From the NCBI RefSeq assembly GCF_050908995.1, contig NC_135118.1, forward strand, positions 14,269,501 through 14,333,500: a DNA stretch of 64,000 nucleotides. Reading direction: 5' to 3'. The translations under genes were made by a program, and so were the position numbers. The notes below the pieces were generated by a model that was given only the letters and a program-made list of their open reading frames with translations, made no database searches and was not told the DNA's origin. This document shows positions 46,376-57,975 of the stretch, one piece after another (positions within the stretch are counted from its first letter, which is position 1; each line of letters begins with the position of its first letter). The DNA is from Andrena cerasifolii (Eukaryota; Arthropoda; Insecta; Hymenoptera; Andrenidae).

Positions 46376-47657
46376 CTACTTTGACGTATTTGTGTTTTCA
46401 TGTCGCTATTTTTTTTGGACAGCATCGTTGGTGTTGCCCAAGAGTCTCCGGGTGTTCGCTTTGGAAACAAAGCAAGGAATTCGTTTTGTACGACTCTGCA
46501 CAAAACTGTCCTTGACTTAAAGTGGCATTATTCGGAAGCTCGGTATCGGGAATGGCCGAACGGTGGAGTAAGAGTGAATGATGAAACATGGCTGAGGAGT
46601 TAATGAAATTGAATACCCTTTCTCTGAAGGAAGTGCCTCGGCACCATAGTAACAGAACTTGGACGAACACGATCTCATGTTGGCAGTTGGCCATAAGTCG
46701 AAACCGTACGATTGAATTACAATTTACACACCTGACGCACGGTGGTTTTTACATCACGGTACACGTGACATACGATAACCGCGCGCGCGACTAATCAAAT
46801 CCCCTGCATCCATCGTTTCCCCTGTGCACCGCGGGGACGATATGATTTACGGTTTTTACGTCCCGCCCCGGTAGAAACGAACGATTGAGAGCGTAGTTTA
46901 ACTGCCGTCGCCGGCCGCGATTAATTGCGCCCGGTGGAAATTGCGGAAATCGTCCGAAGAGCGCAAAAAAAAAAAGCGAAATGTAAATAGCAGCTTATCG
47001 ATATTAGGAAACCAGCGGGGAAAAAATGGCACGAGTCTTGCGTTGCTTTAGAGACGGTGTAGTAAATTGAATGTCTCTCGAGCGGAACTAATTATTTACC
47101 GTAAAGCCTCTTTCCATCTAGAACGATGAAGCATTGGGCCTGCTAATTACCAGCATTTAGGTGACTAGCAATTTATGAAATATTGAAAACTGCAGGAATG
47201 CGAGTTCACCCAATGACCTTATTTCCTTTCTGTTTCAAGCCTTCTTAACGATTCAAGTCATGGTCCGATATATCACGAACTACTAGCTTTAACGAACAAG
47301 ATATATAATGTTTAAGCTAAATAAAATTTGACTCCAATAGACAGCTAATAAATAAAATTTATGTGAACACTTTTTCCCATATTTCACAGATACTGACAAT
47401 TAACTCCGCCTCTGGAATTACAAATAAATCCCACGGGGAATCCTGATGCTTCGAATGATAATCGCCTAATGGTATTTCACTTCGAAGTGAAACTTTTGGA
47501 AGGGTCGAATGCTCAGGAAACCTTTCGGGTCAAAATACTATTTGATCCAAAGAAAATTAATTTAACTAAATATGTAGACAGGCTCGGTACATCACAAACG
47601 AAAAAAGAAAACAGGGCTGTGCAGCTGTCTTTTTACTGTTTTGGAACCTTTTTATGA
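46376..47657. other. Unique stretch without a supported gene
   Basis: Contains an 18-bp perfect palindrome, TTTCACTTCGAAGTGAAA, at 47475-47492. Frames of up to 101 codons at 46215-46794 overlap on both strands. No gene is supported. Confidence 0.45.
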
Positions 47658-47730
47658 GTGGCGACCCCCTTTTATAATATTCAAATAACCTGCGACCCTC
47701 TCCCCAAAAAGGTAACGTTGGGAACCACAG
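47658..47730. mobile_element. hAT terminal fragment related to 46058-46323
   Basis: Shares CCCCTTTTATAATATTCAAA, then TAACC, with 46087-46113 and ends AACGTTGGGAACCACAG, a hAT-type terminus read on the minus strand. The shared block lies in the opposite orientation relative to the terminus, so the copy is rearranged or belongs to a palindromic variant. Confidence 0.6.
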
Positions 47731-48759
47731 GTCTGAAAAAGAATCTGAGGATTAACCACACACCGTTCTAAGCTCCCAAATTCAACAAACACTAAATCAG
47801 CGAATGAGAGTTCGAGTTCAATATCCAATCATCAGCTCATTACACAATATCCAGAGCTATCGATTAAAGTCGAGGAAACGAGCAGCAGACGCGTCGATAT
47901 GGAGATACGAGCACGAGAGCAGGGAGGGGGTGTTTTTATTGAGCTTCGTAACGAGCAATCCAAGGGACCATCGGTTACGGGAAGTTCGGGCAGCGTCTTC
48001 ACCAGGGAGATGAAGTAGGAAGACGAAGAGAGGAATTTAGTAAATAGGTGTTCCTCAGTCGTTTCGTGTTCCCTGATTTAGGATGGACGGTAACCGGTTC
48101 TAGAGAAGGGGTCAGGGAACCCCGATAGATTCCTTTGGGTGTATTTTAAAAACGTTAGGAGAAGCATAACGTAGAGGCAACCGCCCAGCGATGCTCTTAA
48201 ATGCCAGTAGTTCGATGGAGCCCCGTGTTTCGTTCCCTGAAGATGGCCCCATCCGAATTATCACCGCGGCTGTATTCTTCCCCTATGCTTCGGTGTGTCG
48301 TAAACCTCGCGTTCCGCGATTAGGATCCTTGTTTATCGCTTAGTAACCGTGCGGGGGTATTCTACTCGTGCCACGGGCCAACTATTCGCACGTAATCGAA
48401 TTCGCGGAACAGCCAGGGCGGAAAGATTTGTAGGAGCTTTAACATTTACCGGGTAATTCCGACGCCATTCGATTCGAGACGCTTTTTCGGGAGGCTCGAC
48501 GTTCAGGAATTCAGTTTTAAAAGTTTCCTTTTATCCATCGGTTTATAAGTTGAATCACGGTTTCTCAGACCCGATAAATCGTAGTTGTAATGCTGCAAAC
48601 GCTTTTGGCGATTCTCTTGATTTTTTCAAGGAATCAAGATATTCCTTTAACAAGGCTCCTGATAAACTTATGTAAACTTATGTAACCTCGTTGTGTGTGA
48701 GTTTATAGTGTGTGAACCATTTACCTACTTTAAGTATTGTATGCTTTTTTGTATGCGCT
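47731..48759. other. Unique stretch without a supported gene
   Basis: No repeat and no recognisable frame. Confidence 0.45.
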
Positions 48760-48842
48760 GTGTATTGCTATTTCTTTTTTCATTTTGTACTTTTTCTCTG
48801 TTTTTGCTCTTGTACACTAATGGGACTTTATCCCGTATATAT

Positions 48843-48877
<35 letters not shown>
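48760..48877 (+). mobile_element. LINE-type 3' end with (ATA)n tail
   Basis: CTCTTGTACACTAATGGG is followed by the mini hairpin GGGACTTTATCCC, GTATATATTA and then a pure (ATA)n microsatellite of about 36 bp (48842-48877). The layout is the same as 15799-15895 and 29681-29890, here on the plus strand. The upstream T-rich sequence contains no coding frame for reverse transcriptase. Confidence 0.65.
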
Positions 48878-48879
<2 letters not shown>

Positions 48880-51443
48880 GCGCGGGGACACGGTCTGAAT
48901 GTGATTAACCCTCGGGGGACGAGTCCAAGAAGGCGACTTTGAAGTTAAACAACGTTCCAATGACAGTTAGTAGGGGTTTAATGCTTTCGAATTGGCCACG
49001 GCGGAAATATTCGGAATAATCCTGAAACGGCCAATACAGCTTTAAAACAAAAAAGGAATTATCTGATTACTTTCAAAAGCATGAATTCTTCTCATTGATT
49101 TTTAGCGCTCTCTTGTAGAACAATCTTAATAGAACAAAGCTGTTACTGTAATTTCCCCGAGTAGAATAGCCAAGTGCCAGCGATTTTGCTTACGCGCACG
49201 TTTCAGCGCGCTTCACGAGCAGTTCGAAGCCATCGTCAGGAAAGCACCTGCACCCCGAACGCATCGTTCACGCAGCTCATGCCGATAATCACGTAGAGCG
49301 GGCTCAACAGAGGAGGAAACTCATTCCCACGCGTGTTACGGCTTCAACCGCTTACCTGTCCTCTTCATCCTCCTCCTTCGCCCACCTCTTCGTCGGGCAA
49401 TCTGGTCAATCCTCCCAAAAAGATTTCGTCACGACGCGATTCGTAACTTCGCTCCTTTATTTCTCGCTGCACTGATACGCAACTTGACTTCCAGCTGAAT
49501 CCTGAACCTGTAATCACCAACTGGAATTAGAACTATGCTGGCAATGAAGCGAGGATTAATCGAATCAAGTTTTGTTATCAAATAGCTGTCGTAGCTGGTA
49601 AAATCGAAAATGTCAATTTTAAAATGTGTGAGCCCACTACTGTTTGGTAGAATGCAGTTTAATAGAATTGTTTATTACTGATATTTCTTAGAATTAATAG
49701 GCACGTAGATCGTATGACGATTAGAGGAGGAAATTGCGAAGCTTTATTTTTAAAATTAAAATATCCAACACGAAACGCGAAACTCAACATTTATTTTGCT
49801 CTTAAACGATGCAACGAAGTTTCAACGATTTCGGTTAACAGCCATTCGCGTTAACCTTCGAATTAATGGACTCCGGGTAAAAGAAATGTTTCCACTACTA
49901 ATTTTTAGTAACAATTTATGCGACACTAAAGTCTCATCGTCTGGCTATTTAGCCGATAATTAAAGAGACAAATCCTTTTTTGCGCTCTTATTGGCAATTA
50001 GATGGAAGTTCGTGCCTCCCAGACGATAATCAGACACATTAACAACCTTATCTCACAGTTTCGCTTTTTTCCTTCAAGATTTCAGGGGCACCGAAAGCAG
50101 AAAAAAAAGTTAATGATTCATCAGCCACGATCCTGACTCACTTAGATCGTGACAATTAACCAGAAATTGTTAATAAATAATGATGGTTGATAACGATTGA
50201 ATTATGCCTGCGTTATTACTAACGAATCTCTTAACGTTTCGTAAGTATTCGAATTAATCGCTGCCATCGTGGACGAAACAGGAGAAATTTTGAGCTAATT
50301 CGAGCAGAACAGACGCTCGATGTGCATGGAATCTAGGAGCGTTGAAAACAGCAAGTTTCTCCTTGTTCCTTGAAGGCCGACGCAGTTCCACGCGAATAGG
50401 GTGTGACAATGACTTTCCGTCGCACATAGGTAAATCAGAACGGGGCTACAACTTTCCCTGTCTTCTCGTTGCGCATTGGAAATAAATATGGGTTTCCCCG
50501 AATGTTATAAAACGACGACAAAAAATAACAGACAGCGAATGCAAAGAGGGCGAAATAATTTTTTATCGCGATGTAAAAGTGGCTGCGCTCCTCCCCCGAT
50601 CGCTCCGTGGAAGCAGTAACGCAAATTCGAAATATACTCGAGCGTTTCGTAATATAATTTCGAGCGATAGTTGGTTGGTGCATTTAAACACAATTTCGCT
50701 CGCAAATAACGTTGCTTGTCCAAATGTTTCGAAACGAAAGGACTATAAAAGAAAAGGATTCACTTCTGGCCTGAAATTTGCTTGAAAAATATTTTGAAAA
50801 AGTAGAATGGGTGCTTGCAGTGGACTTCCATAGAATTATCAAGCCCGCAACAACTTTCAATCAATATTCTTGTTTCTTATAGAATTTCGAACGGTTAAAA
50901 TTGCGATTTGCAAGGCAACTAAATTATGCTGAATGCGGATATGCCAGAAAATGCTTGCTTTCTATTTATTATCGCCGCGATATCTCGATCGCTATCGCAA
51001 TGACCGAGCATCCGAGGTTGCTCCGAAACGAAGTTTCACTTCAATTTTTTGTTCATCCTCGTGTAACGCACGCGCCCATCGCTGACGAGCAACTTTCTTC
51101 GTCCGCGAGCTGCTCCTGGAATGTAGTCGCGTTCACGCACTAATTATTTTAGATAAAAAGTCGAAGATACCCGAACAACGTGCTAGAAAGGAAGAAAGAG
51201 GGAGAGGCTCGACTATTTGTGTACGTACAAAGGCGGGAGTGGGACGGCCAAGTAAAGAAAAGAGAAAATGATCGGAAGCGAAATAAATCGGCGGAACGTT
51301 TCCTTAAAACGCGATAAACTATGTTCCCCCGATTCTCTGAACGTTGACTTTCAACTGGAATCGAACGAATCATAGTCGAGAATAAAAATATATATCGGCA
51401 GTGTTCGTTGGAAGTAGTAAAAGTCGATACTATTATGCAACAG
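48878..51443. other. Unique stretch without a supported gene
   Basis: No element ends were found. Frames at 50435-51466 overlap on both strands and show no recognisable protein. Confidence 0.45.
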
Positions 51444-51788
51444 TTAAGGATGAACTTCGGTAACATTCAAAATAAGGGAAAATCTTTGAAAATTGGAGGA
51501 GTGAATTTGTCTGCAATAGTAAAAGCCCTCGAAAATTTTTAGAAAAATTGATTCGGTAGTCTCTGAATTATTTAACTTTTAATTTAACGTGTATTCTTAT
51601 GGGAAAACGCAATATTGAGAAATATAACTAGACAATTAAGAGTGAAATATTAGGCCAAAGTTTTTGAAATTTTGTGTATAGAAATATCAAGCACCGAACT
51701 ATATTGCCACAAGAATTCCGGGAAATTGATTAATATCTTGGAAATTGATTAACTTTTGGCTAAGATCGTCACTGAAATTCATCCTTAA
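51444..51788. mobile_element. TTAAGGATGAAC element, short copy
   Basis: A 345-bp element from TTAAGGATGAACTTCGGTAA to TCACTGAAATTCATCCTTAA with TTAA on both sides. The interior matches the complement or direct strand of 38042-38525 in AGAGTGAAATATTAGGCCAA, GGGAAAACGCAATATTGAGA and ATTAACTTTTGGC, with roughly 140 bp absent. It lies in the opposite orientation to that copy. Confidence 0.86.
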
Positions 51789-52589
51789 CGTAAGAAATTA
51801 GCATGTACAAATATTTTACACTCGATGCGCACGGTATGAAGAATATATTATTTCTGTGACACTTATTATCCGAGTCGTTTTATTTGAAATTTTCTCCACC
51901 TTTTCTGTATCCTGAGAGCATTATGGTCGGAGAGAGGAATTTTAATAAAATACATCTTGTCGATTTTAATCGAGAATTGCACGCTCGGGCGGAACTTATT
52001 CGAGTAGATGTATCGTAAAAATAAGAGAAATTATTCAACATTATCGTGAGTCACCGATTCGAGACGAACGCCTCGCTAACCACGCCTATTTAATTTATTC
52101 AAGCGGGCACAAGGGAATGCGACTTTCTTGGCTTCGTTAGGCCCGTTTGAATCGAATATGATAATTTTATGCGAATACTTCACGTAACGCCGGTAGCGCT
52201 GTACCGCCGAGTCCAAGTGCGATTTTTTTATCTCTACAACGTCTGTACCTAAATTAAAAAAAAAAGGAAGGAAAGAACTTTATTATCGCACACTTTCTAT
52301 TCGTGCACCGTGTAGTGTGAATTATGCTCGTTGTCGCGAAAATTGCGGTGCATTGTAAAAGGACAGTCGTTAACATAATCAGTAACATCAACAAGGGCAG
52401 TTATGAAATATGGAAAGATGTTTGATTCGCGTGAATCATTTTACAGAGTACGAACAACCATAAAGTAATACATATAACTTAACCATCCACGCTATCCAGA
52501 GCAAATTTCGGAGCGTTTTCATTTTTTCAGACTACATTAATCCTAATTGACGCCATATTTCTGCTTGCACAGTGGTTGGTTCGCGTTAA
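51789..52589. other. Unique stretch without a supported gene
   Basis: No frame of note and no repeat. Confidence 0.5.
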
Positions 52590-52874
52590 TCGCGAGGCAT
52601 TAGTTAAATAAATAATTAACTAGATAAAAGTCAATTTAATTGTAGATTATTTGACGAATAAATTTAACTATTTTTTTTCGTCGAGTGTTTCAACTTCAGC
52701 GTGAAATAAATTTTTCAACTTTATCTTTAACTTACTTTTATTCGACGTCGAATAATTGTCTGGCGCACCGAGCTCTGAAGCCGGGTTAACTTTATTCGAC
52801 GCACGACGAATCATTCTTTAAAATTTTATTCGTTATTCGAATTTTTATTCGAATAAAATTTGTGCCCATCTCTG
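52590..52874. mobile_element. hAT MITE (GCCCATCTCTG family), middle copy
   Basis: Matches 26925-27339 through TTATTTGACGAATAAA, the TTTCAACTTCAGCG block, TTTATTCGACGTCGAATAA and the terminus GTGCCCATCTCTG at 52874. The left terminus is degenerate and no target duplication can be read, so the left boundary is approximate. Confidence 0.75.
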
Positions 52875-54248
52875 TTATAAAGTAGAGAGTAATGGAAGAA
52901 GATTAAATACTCGTCATTTTTCTTTCCTTTCTGTGCGAGGAACATAAAATACATAACAATACAGAAGTACCATTCTAGCTTTTCCTAAAATGTCTGAATG
53001 AATTTTCAAAAGTTAGCTCGATTACTTTAGTCTCACACTGTGAATAGAGGCGACAAGGGGTTGAAATGAGTGGCTTTTAAGGTGAATCGAAGGAACTATA
53101 AGTGGCGAGTCATCCTCGGTCGTTATTATTAACAGAAATACAAGAAAGATTAATTGGCTGACGTGCGGAGTGATGAATCCCAACAAACAAAGAAACCTGT
53201 CAATTTTTTCTTCCTACCTTTCGCGGGCTGGCCGTAATTATATCGTAAATTTAACAACGCCCGAGCACCATCGACTCTCCGTTTATGGCTCGGTTCGTTA
53301 AAACTTTCCTCGAAATGAATTCCGCGCGTACGATGTTCACGTAACGATCAAAAAACGATTGTACTCTCGTTTCTCGACTCCTTTTAATGCCCGCTCCCTT
53401 TTCCCCCGAGCTCGCGCAAAAATCTCCGTAATCTTTTAATCTTCGGCTTTCACTTCTTCCCTTTTATCTCCTTTCTTTGCGTGCCTCTTAAATAGACGAA
53501 TTTCAAGCAGCCACGTAATACGGTACAGAGAGAGAGAGAGAGGCAGGATACTAGATCCTAAAAGCGCATTTAAAGCGCTGATAACCGGGCACGCTACCGC
53601 TGATAGGAATACGTAATGTAGAAAAAGTAACGGGGATCGTAAAAACCGTGATATATCGATCGTTCGTGTCTCACAATGATCGCTCCCGCTCGAAAGTTAC
53701 CAGTGATCGTTTCCTAATTGAGTTATCTAAGTTTGGATTCAGTGGCATGCTAGCTGCAGAGATACAATTAGAAATCGTTGTCTTGCATGATCGTTGTGCC
53801 GCAGTGTGAAAGTGCCGCGAGGATTCCTCGCGGGGGGATATTTGCTCCCAGAGGAATTGAATTAAATTCGTGCGCACGCCATGAATATTCTCTTCCCCGT
53901 AGCTGGGCTCAGCTTGATCTCGAGCGACGACAACGCGGCACGAAATATAGAAGTTAGACACCGGCGACGAACCCAGCACGCGATAATTGTGCCATTGCAC
54001 AACGATCGGCACTGTGCTGCGAGCTGCTCGTGTTCGCCTGAAGAAAAGGGCGGAAGAAAACGGCAATGATTTTCCATTTCACCTGGCACCAGCTTTTCCG
54101 TGAAACCATTTGCCTCCTGTCGCTACGGCGACGAGCATAAACGCGAAATGGGATTCGCTGTACTGTGGATATCTGGTAAACGCTAACGGTAGGTACGGCT
54201 CGGGTAATACACCGTCACACCTTCACAAATCATTTCTCCTCCATTACA
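52875..54248. other. Unique, CpG-rich stretch with a (GA)n run
   Basis: A (GA)n run of about 16 bp lies near 53526-53542. A 131-codon minus-strand frame (53671-54066) overlaps others and has no recognised features. Confidence 0.45.
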
Positions 54249-54340
54249 TTAACACTTTAAGTGGCGCAAGGTTTTGAAAAATGGCCCCTCACGTCGGACA
54301 GGCTTTCCGAGCGATCGGTACTAAAAACAAGTTCTACCTA
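54249..54340. mobile_element. TTAA-family terminus fragment
   Basis: TTAACACTTTAAGTGGCGCA, then TTTTGAAAAATGGCCCC and TTTCCGAGCGATCGG, is the best-preserved left end of the family at 26735 and 32778. The right half is not found downstream. Confidence 0.6.
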
Positions 54341-54670
54341 ACTCCCTTCGAGCAAACAGTCGCAGATATTCGTATAATATTTTCGATGCTTTTCAGAAAA
54401 TATTGTCACACCATTGGAATTTTAATTTGTTATTGTGTCACACAAATTATTTTATGATGACTATGGTTTTTATGGTGGAGTCTGTGGTTTTTTTAAGTTT
54501 TTTTATTTCATTTCTGACACTTTTCAAGTCTCTCAAATACGTATTTAAACGATTGCGGGTAGTTTACCCTCCAATAAGGGTGACTGGCGACAAGAACATC
54601 GTCCATACAGTAAATTATGACGCAAATGAAATTTATATGAAGTTTTATTCGACACAATTTCGTACCCTGT

Positions 54671-55214
54671 ATGAACTTTGGAGGGGTGGTTTCACCCCCT
54701 AAACATTCAAGAAGGCCAAAATAAAGAGACACGTATTTCTTCCTTTTTGGCCCTCTGAAACATATCCAAAAACCAAAGCAATCGGAGGCGGGCACCAACT
54801 ATTCTTATGAACTTAGGAGGGGTGGTTTCACTCCCTAAATATTCAAGCAGGCCAAAATAAAGAGACACGTATTTCTTCCTTTTCAGCCCTCTAAAACATA
54901 TCCAAAAACCAAAGCAATCGGAGGCGGGCACCAACTATTCTTATGAACTTAGGAGGGGTGGTTTCACCCCCTAAACATTCAAGCAGGCCAAAATGAAAAG
55001 ACACGTATTTCTTCTTTTTCGGCCCTCTAAAACATATCCAAAAACCAAAGCAATCGGAGATGGACACCTGAAAATCTTATAACTTTGGGGGTTGGTTTCA
55101 CCCCCTAAATATGAAAACGGGCCGCTATAAAAAAACACGTATACCTTATTTTTTGGTCCTATAAAACATATCCAAAATTCAAAGTAATCGGAGGCGGACA
55201 CCTGGGAACCTCTC
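54671..55214. repeat. 136-bp tandem repeat, four units
   Basis: The unit starts (ATGAAC/ATAACT) fall at 54671, 54807, 54943 and 55079, an exact 136-bp period. Each unit has GGGGTGGTTTCACCCCCTAA, then AGACACGTATTTCTTC, AAACATATCCAAAA and AAAGCAATCGGAGGCGGGCA. Units 1-3 are close to identical; the fourth is the most divergent. The GGTTTCACC-type palindrome at each unit start is close to one in 11285-11300. Minus-strand frames spanning the units are repeat artefacts. Confidence 0.93.
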
Positions 55215-56250
55215 CTTGTAAGAATAAGGTGATTATTCGGGATTTTTTTCTAGGAAACTGTCGGGCGGATCTTTCCCAACCTTTCAGGGTATTTAGTTCA
55301 CATTGAAGCATCGTTTAAAATACCTCCCTGCTGCGACACACGAAGTCCTACTGTACAACCGAATTTCCCACCACGATTTTCGTTCATCGTCCCTTGCAGA
55401 ACCACCCCTCTTTCGGCCCCACCACGAGCCATGTCCACGGCTCGCATTATCGCCCCAAGAATTTCAGTCTCGACGCAGTAACGCGCAGAATTTTCCCAGG
55501 CCGAATTCAGCCTGCAAGTTTTCCCAGATACAGCGAGATAGAGAGAGAGGCATTTCCTTGTTAGACGGCTTCGCTGCATTGTCAGGAAGAACATTTGCAT
55601 CGACGGAGCACAGCGGCCGCAAATGGACAGGCGGGCAGAAAGTCGAGAGGCATTGGCCGCGCGGCGTTTAAAAGTAAGTTTACGGTGCGCCGCGGCGCGC
55701 CGCAAAAAGGATCTGGTTCACGTCGTTCGGTAAAAAGCATTGGATGCCGATATATGCCGGGCCCGTGCGTGGTAGAGAACCGAGTGAAATGTGGGATAGC
55801 GAGGCCGATAACAACGACACAGCACGGGACTCCGCCGTCCAGGACTTTCACGCGTCCTTCGGCGGGCTTATTCCTTCGAGGCGGAGCGGCGGACCGATCG
55901 CAAAAGTTCCCCTTATCGTTCCCATGCAACGCGCGCACGCCCGTCGCCTTTTTGTCCCGGGTCACAATGAAACGAAAACTTATTACTTATCGTGCTGTCG
56001 CGCTCGATTCGAACGCCACTATCGTCGCCGCCGATTGAATAATCGTAGCCGAGGGCTGGTCGTCTCGGCGGCCGTCGAGCAACCTCGTGCGTCGGCCATG
56101 TTTGGACAGGGGATTGACACAGTTCGGCTGGCTTACGATTGTTTTTGGTGGAAATTGGGTAACGTTTGCAGCTTGACATGCTGTGGCTTCGATAGAGTTT
56201 CTTGAGGCTTTTTGTGGAATTTTTATTTGATACTTAATAGACATGCACAG
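55215..56250. other. CpG-rich unique block with overlapping open frames
   Basis: The GC-richest part of the window, including GCGCCGCGGCGCGCCGC near 55687-55703. Four or five frames of 120-153 codons overlap on both strands (55298-56205). No domain, signal peptide or family is recognised, and their mutual overlap argues for compositional openness. A CpG-rich regulatory region is possible but unproven. Confidence 0.45.
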
Positions 56251-57249
56251 CGGAGTTGGGTAAGTTAACAGAATGAAAAATTATTTAAATAACGAATCGA
56301 ATGAAAGTTACTTTAACTTTAGATTATTTGACGAATAAAGTTAATTTTTTTATTCGTCAAACATTTCAACTTCAGCGTCGAATGACTTTTTTAACTTAAA
56401 CTTTAACTTCTTTAACTATAACTTCTTCAATTTTAACTTCTTCAACTTTTACTTCTGCTTTAACTTCTTCTACTTTAACTTCTTCTACTTTAAATTCTCC
56501 AACTTTAAATTCTTCAGCTTTAACTTCTTCAACTTTAACTTCTTCTATTTTAACTTCTTCAACCTTTACTTCTACAACTTTAACTTCTTCTACTTTTGCT
56601 TCTTCTACTTTTGCTTCTTCTACTTTAACTTCTTCAACTTTAACTTCTTCTATTTTAACTTCTACTTTAACTTCTTCTATTTTAACTTCTTCAACTTTAA
56701 CTTCTACTTTAACTTCTTCTACTTTAAATTCTTCAACTTTTACTTCTACAACTTTAACTTCCTCTACTTTTGCTTCTTCTACTTTAAGTTCTTCAACTAT
56801 AACTTCTTCTATTTTAACTTCTACTTTAACTTCTTCTATTTTAACTTCTTCAACTTTAACTGCTACTTTAACTTCTACTACTTTTGCTTCTTCTACTTTA
56901 ACTTCTTCAACTTTAACTTCTTCAACTTTATCTTTTTCTACTTTAACTTCTTTAACCTTCACTTCTTCAACTGTAACTTTAACTTCTTTAACTTTAACTG
57001 CTTTAACTTTAACTTTTTTAACTTTAACCTCTTTAACTTCAACTTCTTTAACTTTAACTTCTGTAACTGTAACTTCTGTAACTTAAAGGTGGGACCAAAC
57101 CAAACGCGCGGCGCAACAGCGCAAAACCGCGCAAGACTCGTTGAATAAAGTGAACCCGGTTCAACTTTATTTGACGCATGGCGAATAATTTTTTAAACTT
57201 TCACTCGTTATTCGAATTATTATTTAAATAAAAATTTTGCCCATCTCCG
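56251..57249. mobile_element. hAT MITE (GCCCATCTCCG family) expanded by an internal satellite
   Basis: A 999-bp element from CGGAGTTGGGTAAGTTAACA to GCCCATCTCCG; the complement of the right end reads CGGAGATGGGCAAAAT. The flanks ATGCACAG (56243-56250) and ATTCACAG (57250-57257) match at seven of eight. The outer parts match 26925-27339 (TTTAGATTATTTGACGAATA and TTTCAACTTCAGCGTCGAAT), but the centre is replaced by a 700-bp pyrimidine-rich array, making it more than twice the size of its relatives. Confidence 0.88.
56390..57086. repeat. TTTAACTTCTTCWAC satellite inside a hAT MITE
   Basis: About 700 bp built from AACTT, CTTC and TAC words. The commonest unit is the 15-mer TTTAACTTCTTCWAC, mixed with 12-mer and 9-mer variants such as TTTAACTTCTAC. 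Almost all lengths are multiples of three, which leaves a 188-codon minus-strand frame (56396-56962) of repeated KVEEV peptides. Toward 57000-57085 the units shift to TTTAACT(G/T)C forms. The seed is probably the TTTAACTTTAACCGTAACTG stretch seen in the related copy at 27167. Confidence 0.9.
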
Positions 57250-57257
57250 ATTCACAG

Positions 57258-57659
57258 CCCCACCAATGGATTATGTCGGCTAGATTGACGTTAAGTTCTT
57301 TTGAAGTGCACTCTCTGTCCTCAAAAATCACTTGCGCAACTTGATGCGTAGAAATATTGTCGCGCATGATCTCTAAAAGTGTCTTCCTTTTTTCTTTTTT
57401 GGTCACACCTTACTCGTTTATATGGAACTCTCACTGTTATACTCGCCATTGTAAACTAAAGGGTAATACCTGTATACCCGTTTAATAATAACACCGTGGC
57501 CATATCTGGCAAGAGGTTGCAAGAAGGCTGGGAAAGGTTGATGTAGATGTAGAAGTTGTCTTTTACTTAGGTAGTTCAGGATTATAGCTGGGAATAGAAT
57601 ATCTACTCAAGTTATTGTGTAATAGTTCACCGTCTTGTAATATATGATATTAATGAAAT
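57258..57659. other. Unique stretch without a supported gene
   Basis: The first base follows the right hAT target duplication. One short minus-strand frame; nothing recognised. Confidence 0.5.
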
Positions 57660-57975
57660 AGTATTTTTCATACTATACAGAGAAGAAACTTGAATACACG
57701 TAGGTGGGAAGGAAACTAAATACGTTGCTTTTATCCATTACTTGTTTAGATTATGGAACTTATCGAATGCGGTATAAAATAGAAATGCATTGATCATAAA
57801 CAAGTTGGCGATAAACAAGTATTTTTCATATTGTTATCGGAAGAAATTTGAATACACGTAGGTGGAATGGAAACTAAATGCGTTGCTTTAATCCATTACT
57901 TGTTTAGATTATAGAAGTTATCAAACGGAGTAGAAATGGATTGAACCTAGATAAACAAGAATATAAAATATGAGT
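57660..57975. repeat. 158-bp tandem duplication
   Basis: AGTATTTTTCATA starts at 57660 and again at 57818. Both copies continue with AATACACGTAGGTGG, GGAAACTAAAT and CCATTACTTGTTTAGATTAT, with about 10-15 per cent differences and small indels. A further ATAAACAAG word repeats at the junctions. Confidence 0.85.

Noticed and set aside
55298..56205. Several frames of 120-153 codons on both strands
   Set aside because: They overlap each other in very CpG-rich DNA, show no recognisable family or domain, and composition explains them.
56396..56962. 188-codon minus-strand frame rich in KVEEV
   Set aside because: It is the translation of a pyrimidine-rich tandem array inside a hAT MITE; it is low complexity with no gene context.
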